This document shows positions 16,196 to 24,573 of a stretch of 64,000 nucleotides of DNA, piece by piece (position 1 is the stretch's first letter; every line of letters begins with the position of its first letter). Position numbers and translations under genes: made by a program. A model generated the notes under the pieces. That model did no database searches. It was not told the DNA's origin and saw only the letters and a program-made list of their open reading frames with translations. Source of the DNA: Microbacteriaceae bacterium (lineage in GTDB: Bacteria > Actinomycetota > Actinomycetes > Actinomycetales > Microbacteriaceae); contig JAODMT010000011.1 in NCBI GenBank assembly GCA_025464975.1, positions 1 through 64,000 on the forward strand, written 5' to 3'.

Positions 16196-16440
16196 TGTGG
16201 TGCCTTGTTCTTGGGTTTTTGTTGCCGCTCACGGCGCACTTTTGATCAGGATGCGGCCGCTGGTCGAAGACACGCACAAGGCGGATGGCGACAGCCGGTC
16301 GAGGGATTACACGGGCTGGTCGAGACCACCATCACCCGTGTTAACGAGAATACTTACCGAAGCTGAGGCTCTGGTCCGGGGCGCGGATGTGCGTGCCGTT
16401 GCGCGGCAGGTACCCTCGTACAGGGGTAGAAAGGCAGCAC

Positions 16441-17892
16441 ATGACACAGGATGTTCCTACGATTCCGCTGATCACGGCCGTGGTCCGGTCGGATGCCACG
16501 GGTGAACTCACGGTGGACGGCGAGACCGAGTCCATCCGCGCAAGTGAGAGCGCGCGGGTCAGCGAGGAGATCCTCAGCCGTGTGACGGCACTGGCCGGCG
16601 CGTTGGGCCGTCCGGTGCGCCTGACTACCGACGACGACCGGGGCACGTGGCCCCTCATCGTGCATCCGGACGGCAACATCAAGTCGGGAGGGGAACCACT
16701 TCTCAAGCCGGTGCGGACGCCGCATCCCGCGCCGCAGCCAGAATGGGACACGCAGCTCTCGACCAGCCCGCTTCCCATCGCGAATCTCGTGTCCGACTCC
16801 ACAGCGCGAATCGAACTGCCAATCGACCTCCAGCCGCAATCGGCGGCCGCCAGCCTTTCGGCCGCTGGCAATACTCCGCTCGGCCTGGATAATCTCGGCC
16901 ACGACGACGCAGCGGTCCCGTCGCCGGACGTCGTCGCAGCTTCCACTTCCACTTCAGCTCTCCCGTCGCGCCGACGCGTCCGGGTGTCCTTTCTCGACGA
17001 GGAGACGCGCCCGAAACCAGCCAGCCGGGGATGGCGCGGGATGATCGCCAAGTCCGGCATCCGGATTCCACCGTCGGCCAGGGAATTGACGGAGCGCACC
17101 GACATCCACGCCGTCAGTCAGCACTGGCCTGGCCCGCGCACGATTGCGGTCGTCAACGGCAAGGGCGGCGCCAACAAGACGCCGACCACCGCCATGCTGT
17201 CCGCGGTGTTCGCGCGCAACGGCGGGTCCGGGGTTCTCGCCTGGGACAACAACGAGACGAGGGGCACTCTCGGCTGGCGCACCGAGCAGGGTCCGCACAC
17301 GGCGACCGTGCAGTCGCTGCTCCCCAACGCCGAGACGCTGCTGTCACCCGGCGCCCAGGCCGCGGATCTCTCCCAGTTCGTGCATCACCAGACCGGTGAC
17401 AAGTACGACGTGCTGCGCTCCAACCCGACGATGCTCGCCACCGAACAACGAATCGCGGCAGAGGACTTCGACCGACTGCACGCCGTCGTCACCAAGTACT
17501 TCCGGCTCATCTTCGTCGACAGCGGCAACGACGAGTCCGCCGAGCGATGGCTGCGGATGATCGACCACACCGACCAGCTCGTGATCGCCACGACCGCGCT
17601 CGGCGAGCACGCGGAAGCCGGCGCGCTGTTGCTCGAGGCGCTGGCGCAGCGCGATGAGCACTCGGCGAAACTCGCCGCTGGGGCGGTAGTGATCGTCTCG
17701 CAGTCGGAGAAGTCCAGCAGCCTCGCGGCGGCGCGAGGCGTCGCCGACGGCTTCGGGTCGCTGGCCCGCATCGCGGTGTCCGTGCCGTTTGACCGCGCCA
17801 TGCACGGCGGCAAGCTGCGCTATGACGACCTTGCGCCAGCCACCCGACGGGCCTGGCTTCGCGCAGCGGCCGCGGTGGCCGAAGGGCTCTAA
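16441..17892 (+). CDS. ParA/MinD-like ATPase with long N-terminal extension
   Basis: A 483-residue protein. The first ~230 residues are poorly conserved and Pro/Ala/Ser-rich, ending with RVRVSFLDEETRPKPASRGWRGM. The ATPase domain begins WPGPRTIAVVNGKGGANKTPTTAML (deviant Walker A near residue 238). LIFVDSGNDES is the switch/Walker B region. It resembles MinD-like ATPases of actinobacterial surface or secretion systems (EspI-type) and the lone ParA-like genes of Microbacteriaceae. The P-loop has Asn where Gly is usual (KGGANKT versus KGGxGKT), so nucleotide handling may differ. No ParB or type VII genes are adjacent. ATG preceded by AGAAAGG. Confidence 0.82.
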   Translation: MTQDVPTIPLITAVVRSDATGELTVDGETESIRASESARVSEEILSRVTALAGALGRPVRLTTDDDRGTWPLIVHPDGNIKSGGEPLLKPVRTPHPAPQPEWDTQLSTSPLPIANLVSDSTARIELPIDLQPQSAAASLSAAGNTPLGLDNLGHDDAAVPSPDVVAASTSTSALPSRRRVRVSFLDEETRPKPASRGWRGMIAKSGIRIPPSARELTERTDIHAVSQHWPGPRTIAVVNGKGGANKTPTTAMLSAVFARNGGSGVLAWDNNETRGTLGWRTEQGPHTATVQSLLPNAETLLSPGAQAADLSQFVHHQTGDKYDVLRSNPTMLATEQRIAAEDFDRLHAVVTKYFRLIFVDSGNDESAERWLRMIDHTDQLVIATTALGEHAEAGALLLEALAQRDEHSAKLAAGAVVIVSQSEKSSSLAAARGVADGFGSLARIAVSVPFDRAMHGGKLRYDDLAPATRRAWLRAAAAVAEGL

Positions 17893-18206
17893 CTGAGCCG
17901 ATCCGGCTTCCGTTTCCGGTCCGGGAGGGTCGGGGGGATTCGTACCTCCGTCGCCGACAGCAGTCCCTCACTGGGACGAAGCTCCACTTTGACGATTGCC
18001 CATGGGGCCGCCAGGTCGCCAGCCGCCGGGCTTTGCTCCGTTACCGTCAACGGCCCGGAGTAGGCGGAACCCGACATCGCGTCGGCGCTCGGCGGGGAGA
18101 GCACCAGCCGCAGAGCGCGGCAGGCAGACGCCGCCGCACGCAACGTCATTCCCACCAGATTGGGGACCTCGACGAGCCCCGACGAATGCCTCATATCAGG
18201 TGGCAT
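17889..18206 (-). CDS. Single-PASTA-domain protein
   Basis: A 105-residue protein with one PASTA repeat: VEVPNLVGMTLRAAASACRA, then TVTEQSPAAGDLAAPWAIVKVEL. PASTA domains bind muropeptides or beta-lactams in Ser/Thr kinases and PBPs, but here there is no membrane segment or signal peptide, so this is a cytoplasmic variant of unknown ligand. ATG 18206 follows GAGAGGGG. It converges on the ATPase gene with a 4-bp overlap of stop codons. Confidence 0.72.
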   Translation of the reverse strand: MPPDMRHSSGLVEVPNLVGMTLRAAASACRALRLVLSPPSADAMSGSAYSGPLTVTEQSPAAGDLAAPWAIVKVELRPSEGLLSATEVRIPPTLPDRKRKPDRLS

Positions 18207-18365
18207 GCGCACCCCTCTCTTTAGACTGTGGTCCACCACGCCGCAAAATCGAATATCCGAGTACTAGCTTTCGAGCTTGCTTCTCGATCGTCAACCCGGC
18301 GGAGATAGCGGAACGTCGGAGGTCGGAGGGATACTCAGGGAAGACCTGAAGGAAGGTACACCACC

Positions 18366-18758
18366 ATGACCACCCAACTCACGCCGGTCGACCCGCCACA
18401 GCTGCACTACAGCCCCGCCTTCGCGCAAGGCATGATCGTTCCCGCTGGGCCCACACTGTACGTCGGCGGGCAGAACGGAACGGACAACACTGGCACTCTG
18501 CTCGACGGACTCGAAGCGCAGACGGAACAGGCCATGCGCAACGTGCTCGCCGTGCTCGCCGAGGCCGGGGCCGGCCCCGAGGATGTTGCCAAACTGACGA
18601 TCTATCTCGCTGCCGGAGTCGACCCCGGGGCCGCCTTCGCCGCGAGCCGTTCGGTGTGGGGAGATCGCCGCACCACCGTTACTGTCCTCGCTGTCACACC
18701 TGCACGACCTGGCGCGCTCGTCGAGATCGAGGCAGTAGCTACGCTCCCCGGTCAATAG
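18366..18758 (+). CDS. RidA/YjgF/YER057c-family protein
   Basis: A 130-residue RidA-like protein with LYVGGQNGTDNTGTLLDGLEAQTEQAMRNVLAVLAEAG and a C-terminal VEIEAVATLPG. RidA enzymes deaminate reactive enamine/imine intermediates. The catalytic Arg of the active RidA subgroup (usually in the ..R.CV motif) is replaced here by PGALVEIEA, so this may be a non-deaminase member. GGAAGG site upstream of the ATG. Followed by a GNAT gene 12 bp on. Confidence 0.85.
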   Translation: MTTQLTPVDPPQLHYSPAFAQGMIVPAGPTLYVGGQNGTDNTGTLLDGLEAQTEQAMRNVLAVLAEAGAGPEDVAKLTIYLAAGVDPGAAFAASRSVWGDRRTTVTVLAVTPARPGALVEIEAVATLPGQ

Positions 18759-18770
18759 CTGCCCGCCGAA

Positions 18771-19331
18771 ATGAAGCCGTTCGAGCCTCTTCATCGGGAG
18801 ATCGCGACGCAGCGATTGCGGCTGAGACCGTGGCGCCTCTCCGATGACGCGGCCGTCCGAGCGCTCTGGGCCGAACGTGATCCACGATCGCTGCGCGTCA
18901 TCGACTCAGACGGCAGGCCGAGCGTGGATGACATCCGAGCGAACCTGAAGGCTCAGCTGGTGGAGTCCAGTCATACGGGCCTGTCGTTGCTGGCCATTGA
19001 GCGAAGAGTCGAGGGTGACTTCATCGGATACTGCGGTCTGATCGTCGGTAGCGCAACGCTCGAGGAGCCCGAAATCGCCTACGAACTGTTCCGTGACGCC
19101 CACAATCGGGGATACGCAACCGAGGCGGCGCGAGCGGTACTCGGAGCGGCACGCGACACCGGCAGAACTCGTCTCTGGGCCACAGTCCGCGAGTGGAACA
19201 CTGCGTCTTTTCGTGTTCTGGACAAACTCGGTTTCACGAACAGCGGCAAAATCACCGAGGATGCCGACCGCGGCGACCTCATCTGGATGACACGATGTCT
19301 AAGCGATGACGCCGAGCCGCCGCTCGTGTAG
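18771..19331 (+). CDS. GNAT-family N-acetyltransferase (RimJ/RimL type)
   Basis: A 186-residue GNAT. TQRLRLRPWRLSDDAAVRAL is the usual start of RimJ-like enzymes. The acetyl-CoA pyrophosphate loop is RDAHNRGYATEAAR, followed by VREWNTASFRVLDKLGF. It may acetylate a protein N-terminus or a small amine; the target is unknown. It lies 12 bp after the RidA-like gene and is probably co-transcribed. Confidence 0.88.
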   Translation: MKPFEPLHREIATQRLRLRPWRLSDDAAVRALWAERDPRSLRVIDSDGRPSVDDIRANLKAQLVESSHTGLSLLAIERRVEGDFIGYCGLIVGSATLEEPEIAYELFRDAHNRGYATEAARAVLGAARDTGRTRLWATVREWNTASFRVLDKLGFTNSGKITEDADRGDLIWMTRCLSDDAEPPLV

Positions 19332-19373
19332 GCCGAGTCCCCTCGCGTAGAAGGTGGCCCACCGCGGCCGTCG

Positions 19374-20738
19374 TTAGCTCAGGACGCGGAATCCCGCGCC
19401 GCGGTGGTCGTCCGCCAGCCGTGGACCGCCACCGAGAACGGCCTCCCGGAACGTCCCGCCGGTGGAATCGACGAGGAGCCCGCGGCGACGAAGCTCGGGC
19501 GAAACGAGCCGAACGAATGCGTCCAGGTCGGCGGGTCGCACGGCGCTCGTCAGGTTGAATCCGTCGATGCCGGCGACCGAGACCCAGCGTTCGAGCTCAT
19601 CCACGATCGTCGCCGGAGATCCCGCGATTACGGGTCCCCGACCGCCGATGGCGACGAAACGAGCCAACTCGCGGGCGGTCCACACGCGCGAGGGATCCAT
19701 CGTCGTGAACGAGGCCAGCGCCGACCGGTTGCCCTCCGTTTCCGCGTACTCGAGCGGGGCATCCAGGTCGACCGCGCTCAGGTCGACCCCGGTCCAACCG
19801 GCGAAGAGGGCGAGCGCGGCATCCGGGTCGACGTAGTCCGCGTAGTCGGCGAGCTTCTGCTCGGCGGCCTCGTCGGTCTCAGCGGCGATCACGGTTGCCA
19901 TGCTGAAGATCTTCACCGAGTCGGCGGAGCGACCGCTCGCGACGAGCTGTCCGCGCACGCCATCGACCCACTTGCGGGTCAGCTCGGGAGTCGGACCGCT
20001 GAAGAAGATCGCCTCCGCGTGGTCCGCGGCGAACTGCTGCCCCCGGGACGAGGCACCCGCCTGGAACAGGAAGGGCGTTCGCTGGGGCGTTGGCGCCGAC
20101 AGCGCGGCGCCGGGTACGGAGAAGTAGCGGCCCTCGTGACCGATGTTGTGCACTTTCGCCGGGTCGACGAAGACGTTCGCGTTTCGGTCGGCGACCACGG
20201 CGCCGTCCTCGACCGAGCCCTCCCAGAGCTTGTAAACGACCTCCATGTACTCTTCCGCGCGGTCGTAACGCTCGTCGTGCGGAATCTGCTCGCCCAGGCC
20301 CAGGTTTCTGGCGGCGGAGTCCTGGTACGAGGTCACAATATTCCACGCGACACGGCCCTGCGTCAGCTGGTCGAGCGTGCTGAATCGGCGGGCGAGCAGG
20401 TACGGCTGCTCATACGTGACGGACGCGGTGACACCAAACCCGATCCGCTTCGTCGCCGCCGCCAGCGCGCTGACGATGAGCGTCGGATCCAGCATCGGAT
20501 ACTGCACCCCGCCTCGCACCGCCTCATCCGCCGAGCCGGCGTACACGTCGTACTGGCCGAGGATATCCGCGAAGAAGATGCCGTGGAATCCGCCGCTCTC
20601 GAGCTTCTGTGCGAGCTCGATCCAGTACGACAGGTCGTTGTACCGCCGACTCTCATCCGCCGGATGCCGCCACAGACCGGGCGACTGGTGAGCCGGGACG
20701 AGCATTTCGAAGGCGTTGAGCAGGATGGGTTTGGTCAT
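19374..20738 (-). CDS. LLM-class flavin-dependent monooxygenase (NtaA/SnaA/DszA family)
   Basis: A 454-residue FMNH2-dependent monooxygenase with the family landmarks: MLVPAHQSPGLWRHP, GGFHGIFFADILGQYDVY, LLARRFSTLDQLTQGRVAWNIVTSY, YMEVVYKLWEGS, and QAGASSRGQQFAA. Relatives oxidise nitrilotriacetate, dibenzothiophene sulfone or dimethyl sulfide (DmoA) and need a separate flavin reductase, not seen here. It lies 72 bp downstream of an MHS transporter that is preceded by a SAM riboswitch, which points to an organosulfur substrate (inference). Confidence 0.9.
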   Translation of the reverse strand: MTKPILLNAFEMLVPAHQSPGLWRHPADESRRYNDLSYWIELAQKLESGGFHGIFFADILGQYDVYAGSADEAVRGGVQYPMLDPTLIVSALAAATKRIGFGVTASVTYEQPYLLARRFSTLDQLTQGRVAWNIVTSYQDSAARNLGLGEQIPHDERYDRAEEYMEVVYKLWEGSVEDGAVVADRNANVFVDPAKVHNIGHEGRYFSVPGAALSAPTPQRTPFLFQAGASSRGQQFAADHAEAIFFSGPTPELTRKWVDGVRGQLVASGRSADSVKIFSMATVIAAETDEAAEQKLADYADYVDPDAALALFAGWTGVDLSAVDLDAPLEYAETEGNRSALASFTTMDPSRVWTARELARFVAIGGRGPVIAGSPATIVDELERWVSVAGIDGFNLTSAVRPADLDAFVRLVSPELRRRGLLVDSTGGTFREAVLGGGPRLADDHRGAGFRVLS

Positions 20739-20810
20739 TGTGGAGCTTTCTTGCTGCGGAGCGGGTGCGGTGGAACGGATTCGCTGGGTTTGGGACGCGG
20801 CTCCTGAAGC

Positions 20811-22157
20811 CTAGAACGTGTCGCTGATCGTGTTGTCCTTGGCGTACGCTCGCGCCGGGTCCTTCGCCGCGAGGGCTGCGGCGATCGTCAGAAGGCCGAG
20901 AAGGCCCAGGTAGGCGCAGATGAGCCACGGCTGGTTGCCGCCGACCGCAAGCAGCCCGGCGGCAATGAATGGGGTGAGCCCGCCGGAGAGCACGGTGCCG
21001 ACTTGGTAGCCGAAAGAGACGCCGCTGTATCGGAGGTGGAGCGGGAACTGTTCCGCAAACCATGCGGCCTGTGGGCCGTAGATGGAGTCGTGCAGGATGT
21101 TCAGTCCGATGATGAGCACGATCGGTAGCAGGAACAGCGGGCCGTTGTCCAGGAACCAGAACAATGGCCAGACGAAGACGATGATGCCAATCGCGCTGAT
21201 CACGGTGATGCTGCGGCGACCGATCCGGTCGGACAGCCAGCCCCAGAACGGCCCGGAGACGAGACCGAGGGCTGCGGCGATCAGGATGGCGGCTAGTCCG
21301 GCAGCGGAGGCCGGGACGCCTCGCCGTGTCGTGAGGTAGCTGAGAATGTACACCGTCAGGATCACGAAAAGCGCGGGCTGCACTAGGCGCAGCCCAATGG
21401 TCACGAGGAGCGCGCGCCGGTGGTGCAGCAGCACTTCCTTGATCGGGTTGCTGGCGATCCGATCCTCGGACTTGAGCCGCTTGAATTCGGGGGCGTCATC
21501 CACCCCGAGCCGAATGTAGAGGCCGATCGCGACGAGGAGCGCGCTCAGGAGGAACGGGATTCGCCAGCCGAAGGACTGGAACTGCGCCGAAGACATGAGC
21601 GCCTGCGTCGTGGCGAAGGCGCCGCTGGCCAGGAGCAGACCGAATGCGGAGCCGACCTGGGTGAAGCTCCCGAAGAAGCCGCGAAGCCGACGTGGTGCGT
21701 GTTCGACCGAAAGGAGGGCCGAGCCGCCCCATTCTGCGCCCACCGAGAGGCCCTGCACGACGCGAAGCAGCACGAGCCCGACAACGGCGGCCCAGCCGAT
21801 CGTTGCGTAGGTCGGCAGGAGACCGATGGCGGCGGATGCCAGGCCCATGATGAACAGCGAAGCGACGAGGAGCGCCTTGCGGCCGATCCTGTCCCCCAGG
21901 TGGCCGGCGATGATGCCACCGAGCGGACGCGCGAAGAAGCCAACCGCGAACGTCGCGAAGGAGGCGAGGATCCCAGCAATCGGTGATGAGCCGGGGAAGA
22001 ACTGTTTGCTGAAGATGAGCGCGGCCGCGGTGCCGTAGAGGTAGAAGTCGTACCACTCAATGGTTGTGCCGACGAAGGCCGATGCGAGGACGCGCCGCTT
22101 GTCGCGAATCCGGACAGGGGGCTGTGATTCAACGGGCGTGCTCGTGGTTGAGGACAC
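20811..22157 (-). CDS. MHS-family MFS transporter (metabolite:H+ symporter)
   Basis: A 448-residue MFS protein of the MHS group: TTIEWYDFYLYGTAAALIF in helix 1, FFARPLGGIIAGHLGDRIGRK in loop 2-3, and VVQGLSVGAEWGGSALL. Members import osmolytes and organic acids with protons. The start is taken as GTG 22157 (AAAGG seven bases upstream) rather than a longer frame running into the riboswitch. It is first in an operon with the LLM monooxygenase, so it probably imports that enzyme's substrate. Confidence 0.9.
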   Translation of the reverse strand: MSSTTSTPVESQPPVRIRDKRRVLASAFVGTTIEWYDFYLYGTAAALIFSKQFFPGSSPIAGILASFATFAVGFFARPLGGIIAGHLGDRIGRKALLVASLFIMGLASAAIGLLPTYATIGWAAVVGLVLLRVVQGLSVGAEWGGSALLSVEHAPRRLRGFFGSFTQVGSAFGLLLASGAFATTQALMSSAQFQSFGWRIPFLLSALLVAIGLYIRLGVDDAPEFKRLKSEDRIASNPIKEVLLHHRRALLVTIGLRLVQPALFVILTVYILSYLTTRRGVPASAAGLAAILIAAALGLVSGPFWGWLSDRIGRRSITVISAIGIIVFVWPLFWFLDNGPLFLLPIVLIIGLNILHDSIYGPQAAWFAEQFPLHLRYSGVSFGYQVGTVLSGGLTPFIAAGLLAVGGNQPWLICAYLGLLGLLTIAAALAAKDPARAYAKDNTISDTF

Positions 22158-22204
22158 TGTGGGGCCTTTGCAGGGTCGGGGCGCCAAAGCAGCGCCATAC
22201 TTGC

Positions 22205-22315
22205 CCGCTCGGGGTCCTTGCCCCGATGGGCCGAATCGTCACCTGGAGCACCCCGCTACAGCGAGAGGGTTGCCGTCCAACAAACCAGGGTTTTGCGTTG
22301 GAACTCGTGATTCTT
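22205..22315 (-). ncRNA. S-adenosylmethionine riboswitch (SAM-IV / SAM-I-IV clan)
   Basis: On the minus strand a P1 arm GAATC (22313-22309) leads to a P2 hairpin (CCAAC...GTTGG), then the conserved core CGGCAACCCTC, a P3 element GCTGTAGCGGGG, then TGCTCCAGGTGA and the closing GATTC (to 22233). The string GGCAACC...GCGGGGTGC.CC.GGTGA.GA is characteristic of actinobacterial SAM-IV RNAs. It is followed by a TCGGGG/CCCCGA stem (22209-22226) with no U-tract, so control is more likely at translation than by termination. It lies about 50 bases before the MHS transporter start. High SAM should switch the operon off. Confidence 0.8.
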
Positions 22316-22456
22316 GATAGGAGGTTATAAGCAACCTCGAAGGCGCTCAATCTCCGGCGTCACACAGCGCAACATGATGCGCACCACGCACCCGGGCGCA
22401 CGTCGGAGTCCGGCGTCGAAACACAACCCGCTCGTCACTTCGGCCAAACTCGTGTA

Positions 22457-22480
22457 GACCAAGACCAAGACCAAGACCAA
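22457..22480 (+). repeat. Hexanucleotide repeat (GACCAA)x4
   Basis: Four exact copies of GACCAA, ending 13 bases before the DUF5652 ATG. It could vary by slippage and alter spacing in the 5' untranslated region. Confidence 0.85.
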
Positions 22481-22493
22481 CGAGAGGGATGAG

Positions 22494-22847
22494 ATGAGAC
22501 CGACACCGCACCTCCTAGGTAAGTCAGAAAGGGACTCCCGAGCGAGCGCACACTCCGCCTGGCACCTCAACCAATTCCACGACACGCCCAGCCCGGCCGC
22601 CCGCGGGCTCATCGTGGCCATCGTGGCCTGGACCCTCGCCTGGAAGGGAGCCGCACTCTGGCGCGCCGCGAAAGACGACAGTAGGCCCTGGTTCATCACG
22701 CTGCTGATATCGAACACCGCGGGGATCCTGGACTCCGTCTACCTTTTCGGCGTGAGCGCCGCCAAGCGCCGCCAAAGACAAGAAGAGCGGTCGATGCTCA
22801 CCAAGACCGGCGAACCTGCGCAACTCGGACACACGGAAGAAACCTAA
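22494..22847 (+). CDS. DUF5652-like membrane protein
   Basis: A 117-residue protein. Residues ~38-85 match the DUF5652 pattern: VAIVAWTLAWKGAALWRAAK, then RPWFITLLISNTAGILDSVYLF, giving two membrane helices followed by a basic tail (AAKRRQRQEE). The N-terminal 35 residues are not conserved. GAGAGGG lies just before the ATG. It precedes the flavodoxin by 44 bp. Function unknown. Confidence 0.72.
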   Translation: MRPTPHLLGKSERDSRASAHSAWHLNQFHDTPSPAARGLIVAIVAWTLAWKGAALWRAAKDDSRPWFITLLISNTAGILDSVYLFGVSAAKRRQRQEERSMLTKTGEPAQLGHTEET

Positions 22848-22891
22848 GGGGAAGCCAGTCTTCACGGCAGGGCAACGGAAGGATCGGGAGC

Positions 22892-23440
22892 ATGAGAGCA
22901 CTCGTTGTGTACGAGTCGATGTTTGGCAACACTCGCAGGATCGCGCAATCGGTGGGAAGCGGGATCGCTTCGGTGACAGGAATGGACGTCGTCGTCACAA
23001 GCGTCAGCCGGGCCCCCGTCGACAGTCTCGCTGGCGTGAACCTGCTCGTCGTAGGTGGCCCGACTCATGCCCACACGATGAGCACACCAGCCTCGCGGAT
23101 TGAGGCTTCGAAGCAAGCGAGCGAACCTGACCGTCATCTGACCTTGGAGCGTGACTCCTCTGGCATCGGCGTGCGTGAATGGATGAAGGCTCTTCCGCGC
23201 GTCAACGTACTGTTTGCCGCTTTCGACACGCGAGCTGACATGTTGAAAGTCCTCAGCGGAGCCGCGAGCACCGCAATCGACAGGCACCTTCGCCGGCACG
23301 GATTGCGGCCCGTAGTCGCACCCCGCAGCTTCCTTGTTACCCGATTCAACGAGCTCCAAGAGCACGAACGGAGCGAGGCCCACGATTGGGGTGCTCAGGT
23401 GGGTCTCGCTGCGAGGGCCACGCTTGAACCCGCTGTCTGA
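22892..23440 (+). CDS. Flavodoxin-like protein
   Basis: A 182-residue flavodoxin domain. MRALVVYESMFGNTRRIAQSVG is the FMN phosphate-binding start, and LLVVGGPTHAHTMSTPASR is the second FMN loop. The C-terminal part (VAPRSFLVTRFNELQEHE) is found in single-domain flavodoxin family proteins of actinobacteria. It probably serves in electron transfer under stress. GGAAGGATCGGGA precedes the ATG. Neighbours are Usp and DevSR-type genes, which would fit a redox or hypoxia cluster. Confidence 0.88.
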   Translation: MRALVVYESMFGNTRRIAQSVGSGIASVTGMDVVVTSVSRAPVDSLAGVNLLVVGGPTHAHTMSTPASRIEASKQASEPDRHLTLERDSSGIGVREWMKALPRVNVLFAAFDTRADMLKVLSGAASTAIDRHLRRHGLRPVVAPRSFLVTRFNELQEHERSEAHDWGAQVGLAARATLEPAV

Positions 23441-23507
23441 CGAGAATAGTGTCGTCGTCGCCGATGGCAGTCGTGGCCAAATTGCGTTGGTCTTTGTCGT
23501 CTTCCGC

Positions 23508-24344
23508 CTAGATCACGGTGTTGCGTGAGATCAATGCGGGACAGTTGATATTCATGAGAACGTCGTGGGTAGTCGTTCCGAGGACCGACTGCCTCGGGCC
23601 TCGACTTTCCGAGCTCCCGAGCACCAGAAGGTTGGAGCGTCGGCTGGCGTCCAACAGAGCTTCTGGAGGGGATCGACGCGAAATCCGGGTCGAGACGACC
23701 GCTTCGGGCGCGGATTTCCGCGCCTCGTCCAACGCGCTGCGAAGCAGGCTTCGTTCGGCCTCCAACGGATGGGCGATGACGTCCATCCGGGAAGTCACCG
23801 CGATCCACGCCGAATGTATCAGCACGGCCTCCTCCCGCAACCGGGCGGCTTCCCGTGCCGCGCTGGCGATCGCCCGTGAGTCGACTTCCGGCCATCCGAC
23901 TCCCGCCACTACTCCCCGGCGGGTGCCCAATTCGACGTCGGGTATTACCGCCACGGAGCAGCGCGCGAGCGAGACTATCGAAATGCTTCGGGATCCGAGA
24001 ACCCGACCGTGAAGGAAGCCGGTCTTATGCGTCCCGATGACCAGTAGATCGTCAGCCGAGGGGGCTGCGGCGAGTTCCCAAACCGGGCTCCCCCGCAACA
24101 GTCGGGAGGTCACTGCTACTCCTGCGTCGAGTTCGAGTGACTTCCGCTCGCCGCGTGCCAGCGCGTCTTCACCTCGCTGCTCCGCCTCCTCGGCATAATC
24201 GCGACCGGCGAGGCCCCACTCGTCGTCAACCACGTGAAGAAGCACGACTGGCACACCGACCTCCGCGGCGCGCAGAATCCCCCATCGCAGTGCGGCCATG
24301 CTCGGCCCTGAACCGTCCACGGCGATGAAATAGGTACTGGTCAC
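23508..24344 (-). CDS. Tandem universal stress protein
   Basis: A 278-residue protein with two Usp domains. The first starts YFIAVDGSGPSMAALRWGI and has the ATP-binding loop GTHKTGFLHGRVLGSRSISIVS. The second has LVLGSSESRGPRQSVLGTTTHDVLMNINCPALI. In mycobacteria double-Usp proteins are classic DosR-regulon members. Start GTG 24344 overlaps the stop of a tiny upstream frame (GTGA). A DevR/DosR-like box lies about 180 bp upstream. Confidence 0.9.
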   Translation of the reverse strand: MTSTYFIAVDGSGPSMAALRWGILRAAEVGVPVVLLHVVDDEWGLAGRDYAEEAEQRGEDALARGERKSLELDAGVAVTSRLLRGSPVWELAAAPSADDLLVIGTHKTGFLHGRVLGSRSISIVSLARCSVAVIPDVELGTRRGVVAGVGWPEVDSRAIASAAREAARLREEAVLIHSAWIAVTSRMDVIAHPLEAERSLLRSALDEARKSAPEAVVSTRISRRSPPEALLDASRRSNLLVLGSSESRGPRQSVLGTTTHDVLMNINCPALISRNTVI

Positions 24345-24445
24345 GGTCGCACTTCCTCATTCGTGTCGTGCTCGTGTCGCGTGCAGCGGATTGCCTCTTC
24401 CTCTACCGCCCCGCCATCGATGGCCACGAGGATCTTTTCAACCAC
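24341..24445 (-). CDS. Short Usp-like leader ORF coupled to the Usp gene
   Basis: A 34-codon frame from GTG 24445 (AAAGGG five bases upstream), encoding VVEKILVAIDGGAVEEEAIR and ending in TGA inside the GTGA overlap with the Usp start. KILVAIDGG mimics the first beta-strand of a Usp domain. It could be a translational-coupling leader or a remnant of a third Usp. An upstream ATG at 24472 would give 43 residues but lacks a good ribosome site. Confidence 0.4.
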   Translation of the reverse strand: MVEKILVAIDGGAVEEEAIRCTRHEHDTNEEVRP

Positions 24446-24517
24446 GATTGCCCTTTCGGTTCCGGGTACCATGAGGATGTGATGCCCCTCTAGGGTGATG
24501 CCTGGCAGAGCCGTCGG

Positions 24518-24535
24518 TTAGGGCCGAAGGTCCCG
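24518..24535 (-). promoter_or_regulatory. DevR/DosR-type binding box
   Basis: On the minus strand CGGGACCTTCGGCCCTAA, a close match to the DosR consensus (GGGACTTTNGNCCCT). It lies between the Usp unit and the divergent histidine-kinase operon, 38 bp before the kinase ATG and about 73 bp before the Usp leader. It could serve either or both; the response regulator at 26286 is the likely binder. Confidence 0.7.
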
Positions 24536-24573
24536 TGAATCGCAAGTCCTACTGCTCCGGAAGGAGGTTGAGG

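Larger units (their letters stand above)
22158..22493. other. Divergent regulatory region with riboswitch and hexamer repeat
   Basis: No protein gene. It contains the minus-strand SAM riboswitch (22205-22315) and, near the divergent DUF5652 gene, a fourfold GACCAA repeat (22457-22480). Confidence 0.7.

Noticed and set aside
15075-16277. A 400-codon minus-strand frame
   Set aside because: An out-of-frame shadow of the MFS gene, Arg-rich and without helices.
19404-20807. A 467-codon plus-strand frame
   Set aside because: It is antisense to the LLM monooxygenase, with composition (Arg/Gly/Asp-rich) typical of shadow frames in GC-rich DNA.
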